A DNA stretch of 64,000 nucleotides, taken from CAWJLE01 sp963843645 (GTDB lineage Bacteria; Chloroflexota; Anaerolineae; DAOTYC01). The notes under the pieces are model-generated. The model was not told the origin of the DNA. It was given only the letters and a program-made list of their open reading frames with translations, and did no database searches. This document shows, piece after piece, positions 39,801-47,202 of this stretch (the first letter of the stretch is position 1; each line of letters begins with the position of its first letter). The stretch covers positions 496,001 through 560,000 of the forward strand of contig CAWJLE010000001.1 in the NCBI GenBank assembly GCA_963843645.1, in the 5' to 3' direction. Both the position numbers and the translations under genes were made by a program.

Positions 39801-40491
39801 CGAAATCCCTCCCCTGGAAACGAAGCATCAAGAAATTGGCCAGGAACGACAGGGCCAGCACCACGATGCCCAGCGCGATGGCCAGCTGAAAATCGCCTTT
39901 TCGCGTTTCCAACACGATGGCGGTAGTCAGCACCCGGGTCGAGCCTTCGATGTTGCCGCCGACCAGCATCACCGATCCGACTTCAGAGATGATGCTGCCG
40001 AAGCCCGCGATGACCGACACGATCACACCGATGCGCGCCTCGCGCAGGATCGTCAGCGTCGCCTGCCATTCGGTCGCCCCGAGGGCCATGACCTGCTGGC
40101 GCAGATTCGGATCCACGCCCATCACCGCAGCCATGGTGAAGCCGGCCACCAATGGGAAGGAGATGATGGTCTGCGACACGACCATCGCCCTCGGAGTGAA
40201 CAGCCAGCCCAACACCCCAAGCGGTCCACTGCGGGACAGCATCAGGTAGACGAACAAGCCGACCACGACGGGCGGGAAGCCCATGCCCGTGTACAGCAGG
40301 GCGATCACCAGCCGGCGACCCAGGAAGCGCTTGAGGCCCATGAAGCTGCCGAGAGGAACGCCCACCAGGGCGCTGAGGGCCAGCGCGATCCCCGTCACCT
40401 TGAGGGTCAGGGACACCACTTCCATGAGCGCCGGGTCGCCGCTCAGGATGAGCTGGATGGCTTGAACGAAACCGCGGGCGATCTCACCCAT
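39793..40491 (-). CDS. tupB: Tungstate/molybdate ABC transporter permease
   Basis: 232 residues with five or six helices. EAA-type loop near QQVMALGATEWQATLTILREA; SEVGSVMLVGGNIEG and RVLTTAIVLETRKGDFQLAI are typical of TupB. It works with the TupC ATPase and the TupA-domain protein at 43616-45181. It starts 21 bases after the DDTD-protein gene. Confidence 0.9.
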   Translation of the reverse strand: MGEIARGFVQAIQLILSGDPALMEVVSLTLKVTGIALALSALVGVPLGSFMGLKRFLGRRLVIALLYTGMGFPPVVVGLFVYLMLSRSGPLGVLGWLFTPRAMVVSQTIISFPLVAGFTMAAVMGVDPNLRQQVMALGATEWQATLTILREARIGVIVSVIAGFGSIISEVGSVMLVGGNIEGSTRVLTTAIVLETRKGDFQLAIALGIVVLALSFLANFLMLRFQGRDFDA

Positions 40492-40512
40492 GCTGCCGTC
40501 GCTCCTTATCGA

Positions 40513-41208
40513 TCAGTCGACGCGTATCGCCTTCCAGGCGGCGTCTTCGGGCTCCACGAACAGGACCGCCCGTCCGCCGCGCAGCGAGGGACGGATCTTC
40601 AGACCGCAGTTCACCTGCCCGCACTCCACGGCCCGGCCGTCCACAGTCCAGACGGCCGCCACGCCCGAAGCGAGGATCTCTTCGACGGACTGCCAGCCGC
40701 TGACTTCGCGCGAGCGCCCGATCTGCGTGAATCGGCCGTCGTCGCCCGACGAGGCCAGCCCCACGCCGGCAAGGGCGCCGATGATGCCGCCGTTGGTGCC
40801 GCCCAGGCCGCGCAGGATGACGCCGTGCCGCTCGGCGAGAGCGCGCGCTTCCTCCTGGGTAACGATCTCGCGCTGGGCGCGCCGACCGAAGGCGGATATC
40901 TCCGCCGGGACGTCGACGGCGATGCACAGCCCCGGATCGCTGCCGGGCTGAAAGTGGGCGAGCATCAGCGCGGCGACCTGATCGGCCAGCGCTTGCAGGT
41001 CGACGATGCCGTTCTCGACGAGAACGACGTTGGAGCTGTTCTTGGCTGTGAAAGGAATGCGGGAGTCGAACAGCAACTGGTGGCGCGACACACCGTAACC
41101 GACGACGCCGTGAGACGCCAGGTCGGCCAGGACCGTCCGGGCCAGGGATCCCGTGCCAACGGCCGAGCCGACCACATCGGTGTCATCCATGCCAATGAAC
41201 ATCTTCAT
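40513..41208 (-). CDS. DDTD-motif protein related to the TiaS N-terminal domain
   Basis: About 231 residues beginning MKMFIGMDDTDVVGSAVGTG. The DDTD signature and the downstream VVGYGVSRHQLL and IRGLGGTNGG-like text resemble the catalytic (TCKD-like) domain of tRNA(Ile2) agmatidine synthetase, but the OB and zinc-ribbon domains are absent. Since bacteria use TilS for that tRNA, a different ATP-dependent job linked to Mo/W or cofactor handling is likely. First gene of the operon with tupB, tupC and moaA, directly downstream of a riboswitch-like leader. ATG 41208 chosen with GAGAGG upstream. Confidence 0.65.
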   Translation of the reverse strand: MKMFIGMDDTDVVGSAVGTGSLARTVLADLASHGVVGYGVSRHQLLFDSRIPFTAKNSSNVVLVENGIVDLQALADQVAALMLAHFQPGSDPGLCIAVDVPAEISAFGRRAQREIVTQEEARALAERHGVILRGLGGTNGGIIGALAGVGLASSGDDGRFTQIGRSREVSGWQSVEEILASGVAAVWTVDGRAVECGQVNCGLKIRPSLRGGRAVLFVEPEDAAWKAIRVD

Positions 41209-41247
41209 TTTTGCGAACCTCTCAAGTCGAGATTGTGGCGACGAGGG

Positions 41248-41282
41248 ACAAAAAAACCCTTCCCGCATTCAGGAAGGATTTC
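41248..41282 (-). terminator. Intrinsic terminator in the leader of the DDTD-tupBC-moaA operon
   Basis: On the minus strand AATCCTTCC pairs with GGAAGGGTT and is followed by seven T (complement of 41250-41256). It stands between the conserved leader motif and the first gene, 40 bases before its ATG, as the expression platform of a riboswitch would. Confidence 0.8.
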
Positions 41283-41299
41283 TTGTCGGCAGACAGAGA

Positions 41300-41400
41300 A
41301 CTCTCCTTTCCGGACGGGAGGTCACACCGTTTCCAGCGCGGCCTTTGGCACAGAGAACCGAAGAACCCTGGCGCTACGGCTACGGACCATAGAATGGCGA
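41300..41400 (-). ncRNA. Riboswitch-like leader 1 (Moco/Tuco-type candidate)
   Basis: The minus strand carries GTGCCAAAGGCCGCG, CTGGAAACGGTGTGACCTCC and CCGGAAAGGAGAG in close order. The pattern CTGGAAACGG-(4-6)-CCTCCCGT-(2-5)-GGAAAGGAGA recurs at 45600-45635 before the second tungsten-related gene. A terminator follows. Molybdenum/tungsten cofactor riboswitches control exactly such genes (moaA, tup), so I infer this class; I cannot check the covariance model. Confidence 0.6.
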
Positions 41401-41511
41401 CATCCATTAGGTCGTGTAGCTCGGAGAAAGCTCTGCCACGTATTATACATGGGGCCGGCGCAGATGGCAAGTGCACCCGGCATGCCGCTGCCGCCGGCCC
41501 CTTATGTCACG

Positions 41512-41835
41512 TCAGTCGAGGTGAAAGACCTCTTCCAGCTCCAGCATCCCCTCTTCCGGCAGTGCGTCTCCCAGCTCCTCGAAGAAGGAGTTCATGTACT
41601 CGCCCCAGCGGGCATTGACCTCTTCCTGGGCCATGCCGGCGCGCGCCGCCTGAAAGCTGTCGGGCGTCTCGAAGTAGCCGAACAGCAGGCCGTCGTCGCG
41701 CATGAACAGACTGTAGTTGTGCCAGCCCGTCCGCCGCAGCGCATCCTGCATCTCCGGCCAGACGGCCTGATGCCGCTTCTTGTATTCTTCGAGCCGGTCC
41801 GGCTTGACTTTGAGCAAGAAACCGACGCGTTTCAT
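41512..41835 (-). CDS. rhaM: L-rhamnose mutarotase
   Basis: 107 residues, whole-length match to the RhaM/RhaU family: MKRVGFLLKVKPDRLEEYK, HQAVWPEMQDALRRTGWHNY with the conserved His and Trp, and LFGYFETPDSF. It interconverts the anomers of L-rhamnose or a similar sugar. It starts 10 bases after the SDR gene upstream, so both are probably one sugar-catabolic operon. Confidence 0.9.
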   Translation of the reverse strand: MKRVGFLLKVKPDRLEEYKKRHQAVWPEMQDALRRTGWHNYSLFMRDDGLLFGYFETPDSFQAARAGMAQEEVNARWGEYMNSFFEELGDALPEEGMLELEEVFHLD

Positions 41836-41845
41836 CTGCGCCCCC

Positions 41846-42673
41846 TCAGCGGGAACCCGCGATCACAGTGTACTTGCCCAGGCCTTCGGCGCCCATGCCG
41901 AGATAGCCGCCGTCGATCGGCAGATCGGAGGCCGTGATGAACGATGCATCGTCGCTCAGCAGGAACAGAATGGGGCCGGCGCATTCCACCGGCTCGGCGC
42001 AGCGGCCCAGCATGTGGAACTCGCCCCAGATGGGATCCCACTTCTCGCGGCCGCCGCCATCCATCTCCGCCGCCTTGTACACCTCGCGCGTCCAGATCCA
42101 AGCCGGGCTGACGCTGTTGACCCGGATGTTGTACTTGCCCAGGTCCAGGGCCATGCATTTGGTCAGGTTGTTCACGGCGCCCTTGGCCGAGTTGTAGGTC
42201 CAGCGATTGATCTGGGCGATGTGCGCGGAGATGCTGGACAGGTTGACGATCGCCCCGCCACCCTGCGCCCGCATCGGCTCGAGCACGAGCTTGCCCATCG
42301 TCGCGTAGGCGACGGGGCCCACCATCATGACCCGCTCCCAGTCCCCCCGGGTGGCGTCCAACGCCTTGGCCGTGAAGGAAAACGCATTGTTGACCAGGTA
42401 GTTGATCTTACCCCACTTCTCGAGCGTCAGGTCGACGATGCGCCGGCAGAAGTCTTCCTCGAACATGTCGCCCTGCGCGAAAAGGACGTCGCCTCCGAGG
42501 TCCGCCATCTCTTTGGCCGTGGTGTAGCCAGTCTCACTGATGCCGGTGAAGGCAACGGAGGCGCCCTCCTTGCACAGCTCTTCCATCACGGCGCGCCCGA
42601 TGCCGGAGGCACCGCCGGTTACGATGGCGACCTTGCCGGCAAACCGATCCTTGATTGCCTTTCTCTCGAACAT
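41846..42673 (-). CDS. SDR family oxidoreductase
   Basis: 275 residues. Classical SDR: TGGASGIGRAV (cofactor glycine motif), NNAFSF, NLSSISAH (catalytic Ser) and YNSAKGAVNNL (Tyr-x3-Lys). The C-terminus ends with an unusual extension after the DGGYLGMG segment. With RhaM next to it, oxidation of a sugar or sugar lactone is a reasonable guess. GGAGGA lies upstream of ATG 42673. Confidence 0.88.
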   Translation of the reverse strand: MFERKAIKDRFAGKVAIVTGGASGIGRAVMEELCKEGASVAFTGISETGYTTAKEMADLGGDVLFAQGDMFEEDFCRRIVDLTLEKWGKINYLVNNAFSFTAKALDATRGDWERVMMVGPVAYATMGKLVLEPMRAQGGGAIVNLSSISAHIAQINRWTYNSAKGAVNNLTKCMALDLGKYNIRVNSVSPAWIWTREVYKAAEMDGGGREKWDPIWGEFHMLGRCAEPVECAGPILFLLSDDASFITASDLPIDGGYLGMGAEGLGKYTVIAGSR

Positions 42674-42710
42674 TGCAGTCCTCCTCGTAGACGCCAGACT
42701 TTCAGAGTTT

Positions 42711-43538
42711 TTAGAGATGTACGGGGCCGCCCTTCGGCCACTTGACGCCGTACCCCAGCTCCGCCCCGCCGCTCACGATGAGCTCCACCCCGGTGATGTA
42801 GTTGGCCTGGTCGCTCGCCAGGAACAGCGCCGCCTCGCCCAGCTCTTCAATTGTACCCGTACGGCCCGCCCACTGCCAGCTGTCGATGAAGTCCCCGACT
42901 TCCTCGGAATTGGGCTTGGAATCGATGAAGCTCACCAGGAGCGGCGTCGTGATGGTGCCGGGCAGAACGGTGTTGACGCGAACGCCGTTGCGCGCCTCGT
43001 CCACCGCCAGCGCCTTGGTGAAGGCCATGATGCCGCCCTTCGTCGCGCAGTACATCGTGGCCCATTCCTGGCCGATCACGCCCACCAGGCTGGCCACGTT
43101 GATGATGCTGCCGTGGGTCTTTCGCAAGTGAGGCAGTGCGAATTTCGAGGCCGCGAAGTAGCTGACCAGGTTCAACCGCAACAGCTCCTCGAATTCCTCG
43201 ACACTGAAATCGTCGATCGGGCGATGGGGCGGGTGCCAGCCTGCGTTGTTGACCAGGCAGTCCAGCCGCCCGTACTCCGCCACGGTCTGCTCGATCAGTA
43301 GCTTGATATCCTGCGGATTCGTCACGTCGCAGGCCTTGAAGCGGCAGCTGCCCGGGCCCTTCTGGGTCATTTCGGCCGCCACAGCCACACCGGCCTCCTT
43401 GCCTCGCGCGCAGATGACCACGGACGCTCCAGCGCCGACGAACGCGCGGGCGCAGCCCTCGCCAATGCCCTTGCTGCCGCCCGTCACGATGACGACCCTG
43501 CCCTCGAATCCCACGATCGCTGAACGCTTGTCGACCAC
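42711..43538 (-). CDS. SDR family oxidoreductase
   Basis: About 275 residues from GTG 43538, chosen because AAGGAG lies 10 bases upstream. Motifs: TGGSKGIGEGCA, NNAGWHPPHRPID, NVASLVGVIGQEWATMY and YCATKGGIMAF. NAGWHPPH resembles the 17-beta-hydroxysteroid dehydrogenase 14/L-fucose dehydrogenase group, which supports a role in deoxysugar oxidation together with RhaM. Confidence 0.86.
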   Translation of the reverse strand: MVDKRSAIVGFEGRVVIVTGGSKGIGEGCARAFVGAGASVVICARGKEAGVAVAAEMTQKGPGSCRFKACDVTNPQDIKLLIEQTVAEYGRLDCLVNNAGWHPPHRPIDDFSVEEFEELLRLNLVSYFAASKFALPHLRKTHGSIINVASLVGVIGQEWATMYCATKGGIMAFTKALAVDEARNGVRVNTVLPGTITTPLLVSFIDSKPNSEEVGDFIDSWQWAGRTGTIEELGEAALFLASDQANYITGVELIVSGGAELGYGVKWPKGGPVHL

Positions 43539-43615
43539 TCGCCTTGTGCTCCTTTCCCATTGTTCCAATGAGGACTACCGAACGGCCCGTTTCCGCGCGA
43601 GCCGGCGACTCTCCT

Positions 43616-45181
43616 TTAGTTCACTTCTACGGTCTGGACCCAATGTGCGTACCGGCTGCTGTATTTGTCCATGCCGTCGATCATCTGAATCAGGCCGTCC
43701 GCCCCGGTCATGGGCTTGCCGTTCATCTCGTAGCAGAGCAGAACCATCCGCTTCGCCGGATCGGGCTGGAAATCACTCGCCGTGGACTGCGGATTCTTGA
43801 ACCAGTCCATGATAGCGACGATCTCGGCATCGGTGATCTGCTCCGGCGTGAAGGCGTTGATCTGGCCGTGCAGCGGCTTGCCCGTGCGCAGGACCAGCAT
43901 GGACAGCTCGATGCTGAGGTTCCGGCCGGCCAGAGCCGAAGTCGCGGGCTTCCCCGCCGGCGCTGTGCCTTCCCCATTGATGCCATGGCACTCGGTGCAG
44001 CCGTAGATGTCTGCCAGCCTCTCACCGCCCGACCACGTGCCGAAGAGCTCGTCCCAGCGCACCGTCGACTTCCAGCCGTCCGTCGCGGTGGCCACGACCA
44101 GCTTGCCGGCGTTCGCCGGGTCGCCGATCGCCGGATCGACCTTGAGCAGCAGGTCCTTCAGTGACACCCCAGTCCAGGTGTTCTTGCCGAGAGGCCCCTT
44201 CTTGTGGCCGATCGCTTCGTAGTCAGCCAGCGTCTGCTTCGGCATCGCCTGCAGGTCGGCGAGGGTGAACGTCTGCGACTTATCGCCGATCTTGACCGTC
44301 ACTTCGCGCGACGCCTTGTAATCGTCGGAGTTGGGATAGAACAACGGCTGGCCGAACTTCTCCACGCCGTAGCCGCCGATCAGCTTCTGGGTCTCCGCCG
44401 ACAGCAGCCAGGTCTGGAATTGGGTTGCCAGCTCAGAATTGACGCCGGGGTGCTTGTCCGGGTTCACCACCAGCACGCCGTAGGGGTTCAGGAGACTGGA
44501 GTCTTTGTTCTCGCTGATGTTCTGCCCGCCGAAGACGACGGCGATGTCGGGCAGCTTGTCTTTCATGGCCAGGTAAGTGCCGCGGTCCGTCAGCGTGTAG
44601 GCCCCGTTCTCCTCGCTGAAAAGGAGGGTTTCGCCCATCCCCTGACCCAGTGACTTGTACCACTTCATCTCGGCCGTCGGCGTGATGCCTGCCGACGCCC
44701 AGATGGTCATCTCCTTCGAGTTCGTCCCGCTCTTGTCACCGCGGCTGGCGAAATTGGCCTGCGCGGCCGCAACCGCCGCGAACACGCCGGCGGCGGACTT
44801 CTGGGCAGACGCCTTCACCGGATCGGCCGCAGGGCCGACGACGATGAAGTCGTTGTACATCACGTCGAAGCGCGCCTTGGCATTGCCGTCCTTGACGAAT
44901 TTGTCCTCGCCCGAGCGCTGATGGACGAGCACTACGTCCGCGTCGCCTTTGCTGCCGATCTCCAGCGCCTGCCCGGTGCCGACCGCCACGACATCCACCT
45001 TGACGTTGTTGGCCTTCTCGAAATCGGGCAAGATGTAGTCCAACAGGCCGGAATCGTAGGTGCTGGTCGTCGTGGCCAGGCGAAGGTGCGTTGGCGCCTG
45101 CGCCGAAACCCCCACGACCGATGTGAACTGCAGCGCCAACAACACGATGCACAAGAGGTTGAGCCAGATGGAACGCTTCAC
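43616..45181 (-). CDS. TupA tungstate-binding protein fused to a sulfite-oxidase-like domain with inserted cytochrome c
   Basis: 521 residues, clean frame. Signal peptide 1-28. Residues 32-285 are a TupA-type oxyanion-binding protein (LATTTSTYDSGLLDYILPDF, DVVLVHQRSGEDKFV). Residues 293-380 start a small molybdopterin-oxidoreductase (SUOX-like) fold: VTVKIGDKSQTFTLADLQAM, NTWTGVSLKDLLLKV, VVATATDGWKSTVRWDELF. It is interrupted at 390-465 by a cytochrome c module with CTECH at 395-399, then resumes at 477 (KRMVLLCYEMNGKPM ... YAHWVQTVEV). No methionine ligand is obvious in the heme module; His438 is a candidate. AGGAGG precedes the start and a riboswitch-like leader lies upstream. It would serve TupBC and may sense or handle electrons at the same time. 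Confidence 0.85.
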   Translation of the reverse strand: MKRSIWLNLLCIVLLALQFTSVVGVSAQAPTHLRLATTTSTYDSGLLDYILPDFEKANNVKVDVVAVGTGQALEIGSKGDADVVLVHQRSGEDKFVKDGNAKARFDVMYNDFIVVGPAADPVKASAQKSAAGVFAAVAAAQANFASRGDKSGTNSKEMTIWASAGITPTAEMKWYKSLGQGMGETLLFSEENGAYTLTDRGTYLAMKDKLPDIAVVFGGQNISENKDSSLLNPYGVLVVNPDKHPGVNSELATQFQTWLLSAETQKLIGGYGVEKFGQPLFYPNSDDYKASREVTVKIGDKSQTFTLADLQAMPKQTLADYEAIGHKKGPLGKNTWTGVSLKDLLLKVDPAIGDPANAGKLVVATATDGWKSTVRWDELFGTWSGGERLADIYGCTECHGINGEGTAPAGKPATSALAGRNLSIELSMLVLRTGKPLHGQINAFTPEQITDAEIVAIMDWFKNPQSTASDFQPDPAKRMVLLCYEMNGKPMTGADGLIQMIDGMDKYSSRYAHWVQTVEVN

Positions 45182-45272
45182 GATACCGTCCTCCTTTGGA
45201 TTGGATGTCTCTCGGCAAATCTTGCCGGACTTCGCTCAGCGCTTCCGCCGGACTGACGCCCCCAATAAGGGG

Positions 45273-45319
45273 GAGTAGCCCCCTGCATGGCGTCAACATG
45301 CAAAGACTGGGGGCTACTC
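45273..45319 (-). other. Strong hairpin in the tupA-fusion leader
   Basis: GAGTAGCCCCC (11 bases) at one end pairs exactly with the other end, and an inner TGCATG/CATGCA pair extends the stem. It lies 92 bases before the start codon, after the terminator at 45472-45542 in the direction of transcription. Its role is unknown; possible RNA-stability or second control element. Confidence 0.5.
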
Positions 45320-45471
45320 GGCGAGAGGAATGAACGGCACAGCCCCCACGTCAGCGTGTGACGAGGGACTGTAAATCCGTCGAAGCCAACCGGGGCCCGC
45401 AATACGGACCCAAACGGTGGGCGGCCGGGCGTCGCTTGTGGACGATGGCCCGACCTTCGGTCAAGGACGAC

Positions 45472-45542
45472 AAAAAAAAGCTGCCTGCTTGCGCTCCACA
45501 TCATCTTCTCCGATGTGTGGAAAAGAGGAGCGCACAGGCAGC
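45472..45542 (-). terminator. Intrinsic terminator in the tupA-fusion leader
   Basis: On the minus strand GCTGCCTG, GCGCTC and CACATC pair in order with GATGTG, GAGCGC and CAGGCAGC, followed by eight T (complement of 45472-45479). It lies just after the riboswitch-like motif, the same order as at 41248-41400. Confidence 0.8.
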
Positions 45543-45597
45543 CCACGAACCCCACTCAAATGAGGGGCGTGAAAGCCGCGGGACCGATGTCCCACTC

Positions 45598-45680
45598 CTT
45601 CTCCTTTCCAAACACGGGAGGCGCACCCGTTTCCAGATACACCTATCGCCTCCACTCCGCGGGAAGGCCCGTCCGGTGGT
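45598..45680 (-). ncRNA. Riboswitch-like leader 2 (Moco/Tuco-type candidate)
   Basis: The minus strand holds CTGGAAACGGGTGCGCCTCC, then CGTGTTTGGAAAGGAGAA, matching leader 1 at 41300-41335 in words and order. It sits directly after the stop of the CQLG-motif gene and before a terminator and the tupA-fusion gene. Two copies before two tup loci support a shared ligand. Confidence 0.6.
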
Positions 45681-45709
45681 GGAGGTCGGAGAAGATCAGC
45701 TGTATGAGA

Positions 45710-46099
45710 TTAGAAGCAACCCAACTGGCACTGGACGACACGAAGGTCCAGTGCTTCCGCCGCCGCCGAGGCGTCCAGGCGAGCGATGCCCGCGGCTTCG
45801 GCCACGATCCAAACGTCGGCGCAGGTGATCCGGCCGTCGTGGGCGCGGGCGAGCAAGGCCGACGAGAGCTCGTCCGCCACCGTCTCTGCAGGATGGACGA
45901 TCTTATGCTTTCCCTCAGCCTTGGGGCCATATCCGAACAGGCCGAGCTGGCAGTGGGACACCCGAACGTCATTGGCATCCGCCCACTCGCCGATCTGAGC
46001 CGGGCTTACTCCAAGCTTCGGGGCCTCATCGAATGCCACGGCGCACGGCAGCTGGCCGCCCCGCAACACCGGCTTCAACTGCTCGTCAAGACTGCTCAT
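45710..46099 (-). CDS. Small protein with two CQLG(L/C)F motifs
   Basis: 129 residues, no family I can name. It looks like an internal duplication: a first half ending NDVRVSHCQLGLFGYGP and a second ending LDLRVVQCQLGCF at the very C-terminus. Each half has a short helical, possibly winged-helix segment before the motif (SPAQIGEWADAN; TCADVWIVAEAAG). The cysteines could bind metal or a cofactor. The position just before a Mo/W-type riboswitch points to Mo/W biology. ATG 46099 is chosen over upstream in-frame codons that lack a ribosome site. Confidence 0.65.
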   Translation of the reverse strand: MSSLDEQLKPVLRGGQLPCAVAFDEAPKLGVSPAQIGEWADANDVRVSHCQLGLFGYGPKAEGKHKIVHPAETVADELSSALLARAHDGRITCADVWIVAEAAGIARLDASAAAEALDLRVVQCQLGCF

Positions 46100-46314
46100 G
46101 GTGTGACTCCGTTCCAGACCACGATCGCGCTGCCTCGATCCACCCGTGCACTTCACGAATTATGGATCGCACCAAGGAATCTGTCTCAGAACCCGACTCC
46201 GGTGGGGCTGCGCGGCCTGCCACCGTAGGCCACGCCACTCAAGAATCGGCTTTCGCTTATCGTGAACGGGTGGATTCTACCACATCTGCACGAAATGGGC
46301 AAAGGCCGAGACTA

Positions 46315-46362
46315 TTGACAAAACGCCCGTCCCATTGTACAATGGTTATGAGCATACGCTCA
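46315..46362 (+). promoter_or_regulatory. Promoter with palindromic operator for the DUF134 operon
   Basis: TTGACA at 46315-46320, exactly 17 bases, then TACAAT at 46338-46343. The palindrome TGAGCATACGCTCA (46349-46362) covers the expected transcription start, where a bound regulator would block RNA polymerase. The DUF134 protein encoded next is the natural candidate. Confidence 0.75.
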
Positions 46363-46417
46363 TTACTGGCGAAAGGCTCGGTCTCAAGGGCCGGGAGCAA
46401 TCAGAAGGAGGCTGAAC

Positions 46418-46672
46418 GTGGGCAAGATTTTCGTACGACAACGCAGGCATGCAGGTGAGGGGCAAGGCCGGCCCAGGTTCACGGTCATCGGCGTGGCGGG
46501 TACGGACCTGAAGGTGTTCAACACGAAGGTGCGCCGGAAAGAGCTGGAGCAGATCGCGGCCGCGACCGAGTGCGAGCTGGTTTACCTGGAGCGCGGCAGC
46601 AACAACCAGGGCCATCGGGCGGGCAGCTACGGCCGCCGGCACCATAGCGGCAGCGGGGGAGGAGAGGATTAG
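46418..46672 (+). CDS. Small basic protein upstream of DUF134
   Basis: 84 residues from GTG 46418 with AGGAGG 8 bases upstream. The text KIFVRQRRHAGEGQGRPRF and FTVIGVAGTDLKVFNTKVRR suggests a compact beta-rich domain, and the tail is rich in Gly, His and Arg (GRRHHSGSGG), possibly metal-binding. No family recognised. Two bases before the DUF134 gene, so they are one operon. Confidence 0.7.
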   Translation: MGKIFVRQRRHAGEGQGRPRFTVIGVAGTDLKVFNTKVRRKELEQIAAATECELVYLERGSNNQGHRAGSYGRRHHSGSGGGED

Positions 46673-46674
46673 CC

Positions 46675-47115
46675 GTGCCGAGGCCGCGCAAGCGCCGGAC
46701 CGTATCGAACGTCCCGCGCTGCACCCGCTTCAAGCCCGTCGGGCTGCGCCTTGGCGCCGAAACCGGCGAGGTCCGCGTGCTGACCGAAGAGCTGGAAGCG
46801 CTTCGGCTCAAGGATCTGGAGGGCCTGGATCAGCTGCAGTCCGCGGAGCGCATGGGCGTGTCGCGCCCGACGTTCCAGCGCGTCCTCCGTTCGGCGCGCG
46901 GCAAGGTGGCGCGCGCGCTGATCGAGGGGCTTACGATACAGGTGGAGGGCGGAGACTACGAGGTGGCAGCGCGAGAGCTGCACTGCCGGACCTGCGGGCA
47001 CACCTGGGAGGAGCCTCACGGCAGCGGCCGTGGCCAGGCGGGCTTCCCATGCCCCAATTGCGGCGGCACGGACGTCGCGCCTCGCCATCCGGAAGCGCGC
47101 CGCCACAGCCGTTGA
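46675..47115 (+). CDS. DUF134 (UPF0251) family DNA-binding protein
   Basis: 146 residues. MPRPRKRRTVSNVPRCTRFKP is the conserved DUF134 start; LEALRLKDLEGLDQLQSAE and MGVSRPTFQRVLRSARGK form the helix-turn-helix. The C-terminus adds a zinc-ribbon (CRTCGHTW ... CPNCGG). Family members regulate redox/iron-molybdenum-cluster related genes. GTG 46675 follows GGAGAGGA. Likely autoregulates through the palindrome at 46349-46362. Confidence 0.88.
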   Translation: MPRPRKRRTVSNVPRCTRFKPVGLRLGAETGEVRVLTEELEALRLKDLEGLDQLQSAERMGVSRPTFQRVLRSARGKVARALIEGLTIQVEGGDYEVAARELHCRTCGHTWEEPHGSGRGQAGFPCPNCGGTDVAPRHPEARRHSR

Positions 47116-47119
47116 GTGA

Positions 47120-47202
47120 CAAGTGATACGTGACGCGTGAGGCGTGATGCGTTTTCGTGATACGAAGTGCAAAGTTATCACGCATCACGCATCACGCCTC
47201 AC
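47120..47202. repeat. GTGATGCG-type heptamer repeats forming a hairpin
   Basis: Short words of the kind GTGATRCGTGA repeat several times, and GAGGCGTGATGCG pairs with CGCATCACGCCTC further on. They fill the gap between convergent genes and could end transcription from both sides. A related word occurs near 49376-49390. Confidence 0.65.

Noticed and set aside
41300..41400. c-di-GMP or cobalamin riboswitch
   Set aside because: The hallmark c-di-GMP core words and the B12-box are absent; gene context fits a Mo/W cofactor class better.
45340..45420. tRNA-Tyr-like segment (GGACTGTAAATCC with loop CTGTAAA)
   Set aside because: The anticodon arm looks right, but no matching acceptor stem, D arm or TTCGA-type T arm surrounds it on either strand.
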